DNA from: an uncultured Pirellulaceae bacterium
GTDB taxonomy: Bacteria > Planctomycetota > Planctomycetia > Pirellulales > Pirellulaceae
DNA length: 5,897 nucleotides
NCBI GenBank assembly: GCA_934255105.1
Contig: CAKQNH010000346.1
Location: 1-5,897 of the forward strand
Direction: 5' to 3'
Shown here: piece after piece, positions 1-5,810 of the stretch
Position numbering within the stretch: position 1 is the stretch's first letter
Layout of the letters: each line of letters opens with the position of its first letter
Program-made: the position numbers and the translations under genes
Notes under the pieces: generated by a model
Database searches by the model: none
What the model was told of the DNA's origin: nothing
Seen by the model: only the letters and a program-made list of their open reading frames with translations

Positions 1-575
1 ATCGCGTACGGATGCGCTGGGTTGTAACCCCACGAAAGGTCCCCCGCAAATTCGGCGATGGGCATGATTTGCAGAGCATTCACCCCCAACTGCTTCAAGT
101 GATCCAGCTTGGCCAAGTAATCCTCGAAGGTTCCGACAGTGTCCTCGTCGCTGCGGTTGTAGGTGCCGATATGAGTCTCATAGATCACCAGTTCATTCCA
201 GGCTGGCATCTTAAAATCGTCCCCCTGCCAATCGAAGTCTGGGCTATGAACGATGCCATGGCCGATTGAGTTAGTCACTTCGCGGACGCGTGGGTCGATG
301 CGTTGGAAGGTTTTGTCTCCGTTGGCGATTTCATACTTGTATTCATCGCCGGGCTTAGCACCCTCTACCACCGCTAGCCAGCAACCGCTCTCTTCACGCT
401 GTAGCGGATTTGCTTTCGCGTCCCAGTTATTGAAGTCGCCAATGACGCTGACACGGTCTGCATTGGGGGCCCAGACACGGAAGGCGACTCCCGTCTTCAG
501 CAAAATAGGGCCCATGCCGACAATATTTTGCGCTGATTCGGAAGGGGAATTTTCCAGCAGAGTCGTGTTGCTCAT
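1..575 (-). CDS. GH13 glycogen branching enzyme-like protein, N-terminal part (3' end outside window)
   Basis: Reading the reverse complement from an ATG at 575-573 gives 191 uninterrupted codons that leave the window. Residues about 25-100 look like a CBM48 (isoamylase N-terminal, glycogen-binding) domain, with FRVWAPNADRVSVIGDFNNW at 32-51 followed by the typical DEYKYEI strand. From about 128 the GH13 barrel begins with ELVIYETHIGTY (128-139), then LQIMPIAEF (168-176) and SWGYNPAHPYA (181-191), matching the first conserved stretches of branching enzymes and related alpha-glucan enzymes. The catalytic Asp/Glu/Asp lie beyond the edge, so activity (branching enzyme, debranching or trehalohydrolase-like) cannot be fixed; branching-enzyme-like is the best guess. 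It starts 30 bases after the response-regulator stop and in the same frame, with two in-frame stops between them, so an operon is likely. A weak GAGA stands about 7 bases before ATG. Met21 is a possible alternative start. An eight-base G run (588-595) lies in the gap. Confidence 0.87.
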   Translation of the reverse strand, partial: MSNTTLLENSPSESAQNIVGMGPILLKTGVAFRVWAPNADRVSVIGDFNNWDAKANPLQREESGCWLAVVEGAKPGDEYKYEIANGDKTFQRIDPRVREVTNSIGHGIVHSPDFDWQGDDFKMPAWNELVIYETHIGTYNRSDEDTVGTFEDYLAKLDHLKQLGVNALQIMPIAEFAGDLSWGYNPAHPYA

Positions 576-605
576 AATTAGGTCTCAGGGGGGGGCGAAA
601 ACGAG

Positions 606-1046
606 TTAGTCTTTTTTTAGGGTGTCAGCAGAGGGGCCTGCTGGGGTGTCTACAACACCTTCTACTATATTGTCCACCGGCGCATCTCCGATCAATGCGG
701 TGATCTGGCGGATGAGCTTTGGGAAATCGACCGGCTTGGCGTGGAAAGCATCGCAGCCTGCAGCAATCGCCCGCGCCTCGTCTCCCGGAAGCGCATAGGC
801 GGTCAGCGCGATCACCGGAACTCGGCTGGATCCTTCGGCGGCGCGGATTTGTATCGTGGCTTCGAATCCGTCCAACTCGGGCATGTTGACGTCCATCAAA
901 ATCAGTGATGGCACCGCTTGCGCGGCCAGCGAAACCGCTTCGTTGCCATTGCAGGCGGTGGTCACAGCGTAACCGTGGTTCTGCAATTGTCGAGTCATCA
1001 TGTCTCGCAGATCAGCATGATCGTCCACTAACAGAATCGTTGCCAT
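606..1046 (-). CDS. Single-domain (CheY-like) response regulator
   Basis: This 146-residue protein is almost entirely one receiver domain (about 3-121). It shows the acidic pair Asp8-Asp9, the phosphoacceptor Asp52 in LILMDVNMPELDG, Thr82 in VIALTAYA and Lys104 in HAKPVD, so all residues needed for Mg2+ binding, phosphorylation and switching are present. After the receiver comes a roughly 25-residue polar tail (DAPVDNIVEG onward) with no recognisable DNA-binding or enzymatic output. It should therefore act by protein contact or as a phosphate shuttle in the cytoplasm, like CheY or DivK. The start is supported by GGAGAG ten bases upstream of its first G. The gene leads the GH13 gene by 30 bases and is divergent from the large hybrid kinase, which is a plausible phosphodonor by proximity only. 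Near its 3' end, seven A residues fall in-frame just before the stop. Confidence 0.95.
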   Translation of the reverse strand: MATILLVDDHADLRDMMTRQLQNHGYAVTTACNGNEAVSLAAQAVPSLILMDVNMPELDGFEATIQIRAAEGSSRVPVIALTAYALPGDEARAIAAGCDAFHAKPVDFPKLIRQITALIGDAPVDNIVEGVVDTPAGPSADTLKKD

Positions 1047-1054
1047 GTAGTTGG

Positions 1055-1060
1055 CTCTCC
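1055..1060 (-). promoter_or_regulatory. Ribosome binding site of the response regulator
   Basis: On the minus strand GGAGAG precedes the ATG at 1046-1044, with 8 bases between the end of GGAGAG and the ATG. It is the only clear Shine-Dalgarno-like sequence among the three visible starts and supports the chosen start. Confidence 0.6.
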
Positions 1061-1165
1061 GTGTTCCAAATGCTCGGCGGATTGAATGCTGGTTCGATGA
1101 TTGCTCGAATCAGCGCTCAGACAGACGACAGCCTCAGCAAAATATGTGCCAGAATCGGAAGCGAC

Positions 1166-1221
1166 TAGTTAATTCGGCATGGGTGCGAGCGGCCCGCCTA
1201 GGTTACACGGCGAATTAACTA
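1166..1221. repeat. 11-bp perfect inverted repeat with 34-base spacer
   Basis: TAGTTAATTCG at 1166-1176 is the exact reverse complement of CGAATTAACTA at 1211-1221. The spacer is GC-rich and contains the palindrome CCTAGG (1197-1202) and one copy of the GGCCCGCCT motif. It lies 120-175 bases upstream of the response-regulator start. It could be a paired operator, the ends of a small repeat element, or a folded RNA if transcribed. There is no T-run, so it is not a classical terminator. Confidence 0.7.
1185..1212 (+). repeat. GC-rich direct repeat motif, copy 1
   Basis: The order GCGA, two bases, GGCCCGCCT, then TTACA and GGCG is shared with 1507-1535. It is nested inside the inverted repeat 1166-1221 on the side near the response regulator. 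The GGCCCGCCT core is identical in both copies; the flanks align only with gaps. Confidence 0.45.
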
Positions 1222-1282
1222 CAGTTAAATAGGTTGCATTGTCTCCGCATCGAGCGAAGCGCGGCCGGTTGGACCAGCCCAG

Positions 1283-1301
1283 GTGGCCGCTCAGCGGCCA
1301 C
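1283..1301. repeat. Perfect 8-bp hairpin with 3-base loop
   Basis: GTGGCCGC (1283-1290), loop TCA, GCGGCCAC (1294-1301). The stem is strong and GC-only apart from one T-A pair. No T-run follows on either strand, so an intrinsic terminator is not supported; it may be a structured leader, a protein site or part of a dispersed repeat. Confidence 0.6.
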
Positions 1302-1341
1302 AGCCTCCAGACTCTCTGTCCAAGATCAGAATACGCAAAAG

Positions 1342-1364
1342 CGCGTAGCCGTTCACGGCACGCG
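1342..1364. repeat. Imperfect 10-bp hairpin with one bulge
   Basis: CGCGT-A-GCCGT (1342-1352) pairs with ACGGC-ACGCG (1355-1364) around a two-base TC centre, leaving A1347 unpaired. No T-run follows. If transcribed it would sit in a long kinase leader, more than 300 bases before the start. Confidence 0.5.
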
Positions 1365-1506
1365 AGGAAAATCGATTGCTATTCTTCTCGGTATCTAGTC
1401 ATGGGCTTTATGAAATTACCGCAGTTCGCTCCATCGATCCATCATGCTTTCAGGAAACAAAAACGTTTCACTGAGTCGACGAAATTGCAAAGATTGGGTA
1501 GGGCTA

Positions 1507-1535
1507 GCGAATGGCCCGCCTTACAATTGGTGGCG
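1507..1535 (+). repeat. GC-rich direct repeat motif, copy 2
   Basis: This is the second occurrence of GCGA, two bases, GGCCCGCCT, TTACA and GGCG, in the same orientation as 1185-1212. It lies about 140-170 bases upstream of the hybrid kinase start, where a promoter or operator would be plausible. In this copy TTACA overlaps the end of the core instead of following it by three bases. Confidence 0.45.
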
Positions 1536-1676
1536 TCGGCTATCATGAATGGCTAGTCAACTTCAGTGTTCGGTGCTTCCTCCGATCTTTTTTTCTCGAA
1601 CCTCTACAAGCCGCCCTTCACGAGTCCGGCAGGAATCCTGCGCAATTTGTGAGAGCTTTGCCGAAATCAACCTTCT

Positions 1677-4600
1677 ATGCCACACTCGTTCGCTCGGTCC
1701 CAAATAGGTGCTTCCAACAAGTTGATCGTAGTGGGAATCGCCGTCGGCCAAGATAGCTGGGAGATGGCCAAGCGACTGGCGGGCGAGCTCCGACAGCGCG
1801 CTACCACGGACGGGACCCCCATCGCCATCGTTCTGGCTACGCATGGTAGCCCAGAGGGGGCACCGTCAGCGAATGCCAGCGAGCAGTCGAGCCCAGTTCC
1901 GACGGGATGGAGCGGCGCGGGCTGGACTGAGTTGGCTGGCGACGATTGTGTGACGCTTCAGCCTGGGCATGTCTATTTCCAACGCTTAGGTGGGGGGCTT
2001 GAATTGGAACAAGATCGCTTGTGCGTCAAGCGGCTTGACGCCAGTAAGCAGGCAGCCCCCATCGACCATTTTTTTAACAGCTTGGCTAATGACAAGAAAG
2101 AGTATGCAGTGGGAGTGGTGCTATCGGGGACCGGCTCCGATGGCACCCTGGGCTTGCGATCCATAGCCGATTCGGGCGGCATGACAATTGCAGAAAGTCC
2201 CGCCACTGCGGCAGAGCAGTCGATGCCAAGGTCGGCTGCCAAGCTAGGCAGTGTAGATCACGTCTTGCCGCGCGAAGCAATTGCATCAGAAATCTGTTAC
2301 CACGCGCAACATATGCAAGAATTTGATGACACGGATGATTCGGCCGCGCTAAACCGTCAAATCCTAGTTGCCATCCCTCAGATAACGGCTGCGGTCGAGA
2401 AGCATACGCAGAACGATTTCAAACACTACAAGACAACCACCCTGACGCGACGGATCCGCCGTCGCATGCATGTCTTGAAGCTGACCTCTGTAGAAGAGTA
2501 CGTGGATTTATTGGGTGCGTCGCGCGAAGAGGCACTGCGTTTGTTTCGCGATCTGTTGATTAGTGTGACGAGCTTCTTTCGCGACCCCCGAGCATTCGAA
2601 TCGTTGTCCAAAGATGTTTTAAAACCATTGATCCAGCGCCACGAAGGGACTGGCCCGCTGCGGATCTGGGTGCCCGGCTGCGCCACTGGGCAAGAGGCCT
2701 ATTCGATAGCCATCCTGTTAGCAGAGATGCTCGAACAGAGCCAGCACAAGCTAGCCGTGCAGATCTTTGCCACTGACTTGGACCAGCGTGCACTGTCGAT
2801 CGCGCGCACCGCCAGTTTTCCCATCGGCATTCAGGATGAAGTTGCCCAACCGCGGCTGGATAAATACTTCGTCAAGCGGGGCAATCGTTACTTTGTGACG
2901 AAGGCTATACGCGACATGGTTGTCTTCTCGGTTCATAATCTCATTAGCGACCCACCATTCACAAAACTCGACTTGATTTCGTGTCGCAACCTTTTGATCT
3001 ACCTAGGTAGTCACCTTCAAAAGAAGCTGATACCACTCTTTCATTACGCGATAAAGCCGGGAGGGTTTCTGTTTCTGGGGCCGGCTGAGACACTATCGGT
3101 AAATCGCGAACTGTTCCGTACCTTGCATACCAAGCATCGCATCTACCAGCGTCGCGTAACGGCGCTGGACCCTCCACGTGAACTGGACATTCCACTGGTA
3201 AATCTCAAGCGTTTTGGTGGTGACGCTGAAGACGCCTCGGGAGAGGTGGATTTGTTTCGATATGCTCAGCAGGTCATCTTGGGAGAGTTTTCGCCTCAGT
3301 GGGTGGTCGTTGATGATGAGGGGCAAGTCCAGACGTTGTCCTCCGATCCGGCACCCTTTCTAAAGATGTCTGCGGGCCAATTCAAAAACAATATTATCGC
3401 GATGGCCCACGAGAACCTGCGGATCGGCCTGCGTGGCGCTTTTAGTGAAGCAAAAAAACATCGCCGTCGGGCACTGGCAGAGGGTATGTCGGTGCCTGTC
3501 GAAGGAGGCTTGCAACGCGTTCATATTACCGTTCAGCCGATGCCTGAATTGGGGCACGACGCCTACCTGCACCTGGTAGTCTTCCATCGCATTGGCACTC
3601 CCCTGCAAGTCGGTCAGGAGTCGGGTGCTGACGAACAGTCGGTGGCAGGTGCCGACGGCGGCAAAGTGGTCGATACCTCGGCCAACCAGGTCATCGAGCA
3701 ATTGGAGCTCGAACTCTCGCGAACGCGAGCGGCGCTTGAGCGGACTGTCCAAGAGTTGGAGTCGTCCAATGAAGAGTTGAAGTCTTCGAATGAAGAATTG
3801 CTGTCGATGTACGAGGAGATGCAGTCGGCAAATGAGGAATTGGAGACATCCAAGGAGGAACTGCAAACCAGCAACGAATCGCTGCTTCGCATCAATAACG
3901 ACACCCAGAACCTTCTGCGTAGTACGCAAGTCGCCGCTATTTTCCTGGACAATGGTCTGCGCATTCGCGGCTTTACCCCGGCCGTTACCGAAATCTATGC
4001 ATTGGTTGAGAGCGACGTTGGACGCCGCTTAACTCAGTTTGCACCCGTGGTTGAGAATATGCCTCCCCTGCCCGATCCGCAATTGCTGCCGGAGGACGGG
4101 GCCGCAGAGGAGGTGATCGGAGAGGTCAACGGTCGGACCTATATTCGGCGGGTGATCCCCTACCATGCACCCGACGGCCAGAACGACGGCATGGTAGTGA
4201 CGTTCAACGACGTAACCGAGTTGAGCAGCAGCCAACAGTTATTCAAGTCGTTGGTCGATGTCTCTGCACAAATTGTGTGGATCGCCGACTCCGCTGGGAG
4301 CGTTTCCGAAGACTCTCCTAGCTGGCGTGATTTTACCGGCCAAACATTCGAGCAGTGGGTTGGCAGAGGCTGGTTGCAGGCGATTCATCCAGAGGATCGC
4401 CAGGCTACAGCCCAGAGGTGGAGCCAAGCGCTACAGAGTGAGGAAACATTTGCAACCGAATATCGCTTGATGCACAAATCAGGTGAGTACCGCTGGACCG
4501 AGGTGCGGGCGGTGGCTAATCGTTCGCCGAGCGGTCAGATATACCGCTGGGTGGGAATGAATACCGATATCAACCAGCGGCATCAATTCCAACAGTCGTT

Positions 4601-5810
4601 GGAGGCAGCCAAAGCACAAGCCGAAGCGGCAAACCTTTCCAAGAGTGCTTTCCTAGCCAATATGAGCCATGAAATTCGCACGCCGATGACGGCCATATTG
4701 GGCTACATCGATTTGATTGCCGATCACGTCGCCGACCCAGAGACGTCGTCTTACATTCGGACGATTCGCCGCAACGGCGACTTTTTGCTCGAGATCATCA
4801 ATGACATTCTGGATCTTTCCAAGATCGAAGCTGGCAAGCTCGAAATCGCGCAGGAGATATTCTCGCCCGATCGGCTGATCGAAGATGTTCGCAGCATCAT
4901 GAATGTGCGGGCCACGGAAGGTGGTATCGAACTGGAGGTTGAATATCAAAAACCACTCCCCGCGTTGGTGTTGTCCGATGCCAAACGCATTAAGCAAATC
5001 CTCATCAACCTGGTCGGAAATGCAATCAAATTTACATCGCGGGGAAGTGTGACGATTGTCGTCGATTATGTGCCGGCGGAAGACGTGAAATCCGATGGTC
5101 TTGCCGCGTCAAGCCTGCTCCGTTTCGATATCGTCGATACGGGAATCGGCATGAGCGATAAACTGCTCGAGAGATTGTTTCAGCCATTTTGTCAGGGGGA
5201 CGCAAGCGTGACTCGCGAATTTGGCGGCACTGGATTGGGCTTAGCAATCACCGACCGACTGGCCGAAATGCTGGGAGGCGAAATTAGCGTCATGAGCGAA
5301 TTGGGACGCGGCAGCAAATTCAGCGTCAGCGTCGCCGTTGCAGAAGTCGATCACGCGGCAACCGCCTCGCGGCAGACATCCGCTTCGTCGCTTCCGCAGC
5401 CAACCGACGATGACCTAGAATTGAAAATTGACGCGGACATTTTGATAGTCGACGATCGGCGAGATATCCGCTTCTTGAGCAATAGTTTTTTAAGTAAATC
5501 CGGCGCGCGCGTGAGCGAGGCTGAGGATGGTGAGGTGGCTATTCGGGCGGTTCAACAAGCAATGGATGCTGGCAAACCATTTCGGCTGATTCTTTTAGAT
5601 ATGCAGATGCCCAGGATGGATGGCTACGAAACTGCTCAGGAGTTGCGGAGGCTTGGTTTCACAGGCCCGATTATCGCACTGACTGCAGACGCCATGCAAG
5701 GCGACATGCATCGCTGCTTGGCGGCGGGTTGCAACGATTACTTGAGCAAGCCGATCGATCGGCAGACAATGCTGCAGAAGGTATACTACTACCTCGAAAA
5801 TAGTGGTTAG
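1677..5810 (+). CDS. CheB-like/CheR/PAS hybrid sensor histidine kinase with C-terminal receiver
   Basis: A 1377-residue protein with no signal peptide or membrane segment, so probably cytoplasmic. Domains in order: CheB-like methylesterase (16-195), keeping Asp155 in SGTGSDG but with Gly24 where the catalytic Ser of GASxGG belongs; CheR (about 232-495), with Arg302 in TSFFRDP, SAM motif VPGCATGQEAYS (332-343), Asp367 in FATDLD and RNLLIY (437-442); a PAS-like domain (526-640); a coiled coil (670-747); PAS (749-850); PAS_3 type (855-968); HisKA with His998 in MSHEIRTP; HATPase with Asn1111/Asn1115, DTGIGM (1154-1159) and GGTGLGLAI (1183-1191); receiver with Asp1259-Asp1260, phosphoacceptor Asp1308, Thr1336 and Lys1358. 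Kinase and phosphorelay functions look intact; methyl-esterase activity is doubtful. An in-frame stop at 1650-1652 and no other ATG before Met30 support the start at 1677, although no good ribosome site precedes it. TTG at 1722 or GTG at 1731 cannot be excluded. Its stop overlaps the converging gene. Physiological signal unknown. Confidence 0.95.
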   Translation: MPHSFARSQIGASNKLIVVGIAVGQDSWEMAKRLAGELRQRATTDGTPIAIVLATHGSPEGAPSANASEQSSPVPTGWSGAGWTELAGDDCVTLQPGHVYFQRLGGGLELEQDRLCVKRLDASKQAAPIDHFFNSLANDKKEYAVGVVLSGTGSDGTLGLRSIADSGGMTIAESPATAAEQSMPRSAAKLGSVDHVLPREAIASEICYHAQHMQEFDDTDDSAALNRQILVAIPQITAAVEKHTQNDFKHYKTTTLTRRIRRRMHVLKLTSVEEYVDLLGASREEALRLFRDLLISVTSFFRDPRAFESLSKDVLKPLIQRHEGTGPLRIWVPGCATGQEAYSIAILLAEMLEQSQHKLAVQIFATDLDQRALSIARTASFPIGIQDEVAQPRLDKYFVKRGNRYFVTKAIRDMVVFSVHNLISDPPFTKLDLISCRNLLIYLGSHLQKKLIPLFHYAIKPGGFLFLGPAETLSVNRELFRTLHTKHRIYQRRVTALDPPRELDIPLVNLKRFGGDAEDASGEVDLFRYAQQVILGEFSPQWVVVDDEGQVQTLSSDPAPFLKMSAGQFKNNIIAMAHENLRIGLRGAFSEAKKHRRRALAEGMSVPVEGGLQRVHITVQPMPELGHDAYLHLVVFHRIGTPLQVGQESGADEQSVAGADGGKVVDTSANQVIEQLELELSRTRAALERTVQELESSNEELKSSNEELLSMYEEMQSANEELETSKEELQTSNESLLRINNDTQNLLRSTQVAAIFLDNGLRIRGFTPAVTEIYALVESDVGRRLTQFAPVVENMPPLPDPQLLPEDGAAEEVIGEVNGRTYIRRVIPYHAPDGQNDGMVVTFNDVTELSSSQQLFKSLVDVSAQIVWIADSAGSVSEDSPSWRDFTGQTFEQWVGRGWLQAIHPEDRQATAQRWSQALQSEETFATEYRLMHKSGEYRWTEVRAVANRSPSGQIYRWVGMNTDINQRHQFQQSLEAAKAQAEAANLSKSAFLANMSHEIRTPMTAILGYIDLIADHVADPETSSYIRTIRRNGDFLLEIINDILDLSKIEAGKLEIAQEIFSPDRLIEDVRSIMNVRATEGGIELEVEYQKPLPALVLSDAKRIKQILINLVGNAIKFTSRGSVTIVVDYVPAEDVKSDGLAASSLLRFDIVDTGIGMSDKLLERLFQPFCQGDASVTREFGGTGLGLAITDRLAEMLGGEISVMSELGRGSKFSVSVAVAEVDHAATASRQTSASSLPQPTDDDLELKIDADILIVDDRRDIRFLSNSFLSKSGARVSEAEDGEVAIRAVQQAMDAGKPFRLILLDMQMPRMDGYETAQELRRLGFTGPIIALTADAMQGDMHRCLAAGCNDYLSKPIDRQTMLQKVYYYLENSG
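3753..3878 (+). repeat. Six 21-base heptad repeats (coiled-coil linker in the hybrid kinase)
   Basis: Residues 693-734 consist of six consecutive seven-residue units of the form E-[L/M]-x-[S/T]-x-x-E, for example ELESSNE, ELKSSNE and ELQTSNE. The DNA repeats imperfectly with a 21-base period, the first two units being nearest to each other. Such glutamate/serine/asparagine-rich helices are characteristic of CheB/CheR-PAS fusions, where they join the methyltransferase part to the downstream PAS and kinase modules and probably form a dimeric signalling helix. Confidence 0.85.

Larger units (their letters stand above)
1047..1676. other. Divergent intergenic region, no gene recognised
   Basis: These 630 bases separate the minus-strand regulator from the plus-strand kinase and must contain both promoters. 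Short open frames exist on both strands, but their conceptual products are rich in Arg, Ser and His, show no family motif and lack ribosome binding sites, so I call none of them. The stretch 1205-1235 is AT-rich. Visible structures are an 11-bp inverted repeat (1166-1221), two related GC-rich motifs (1185-1212 and 1507-1535) and two hairpins (1283-1301, 1342-1364). I could not identify a convincing -35/-10 pair or sigma-54 site for either gene; promoter consensus in planctomycetes is poorly matched by the E. coli model. Confidence 0.6.

Noticed and set aside
575..608. Possible ancestral or read-through fusion of the regulator with the GH13 protein, since both are in the same frame
   Set aside because: Two in-frame stops (TAA and TGA) separate them and each protein has a complete, normal boundary.
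606..620. A AAA AAA slippery heptamer two codons before the response-regulator stop, possibly a programmed -1 frameshift
   Set aside because: The -1 frame continues about 60 codons out of frame with the GH13 gene and gives no recognisable peptide; no downstream pseudoknot was seen.
1166..1221. Integron attC-like recombination site
   Set aside because: The arms do not match the RYYYAAC/GTTRRRY core consensus, and there is no integrase or cassette array.
1521..1546. TTACAA...TATCAT as a sigma-70 promoter for the kinase
   Set aside because: The spacer is only 14 bases and the organism is unlikely to follow the E. coli consensus closely, so a promoter cannot be supported.
1239..1556. A 105-codon plus-strand frame in the intergenic region
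   Set aside because: Product is rich in Arg, Ser and His with no recognisable motif, overlaps both hairpins, and has no ribosome site; it looks like non-coding sequence.
1586..1600. Run of seven T residues as an intrinsic terminator
   Set aside because: No stable GC-rich stem stands directly before it, and no gene ends upstream on that strand.
1563..1844. A 93-codon minus-strand frame across the kinase start
   Set aside because: It overlaps the well-supported start of the CheB-like domain and resembles no known protein.
3360..3964. Long antisense open frames (189 and 116 residues) opposite the PAS and coiled-coil part of the kinase gene
   Set aside because: They are shadows of the repetitive Glu/Ser/Asn-coding sense strand, giving Leu/Ser/Phe-rich products with no family motif and no ribosome site.
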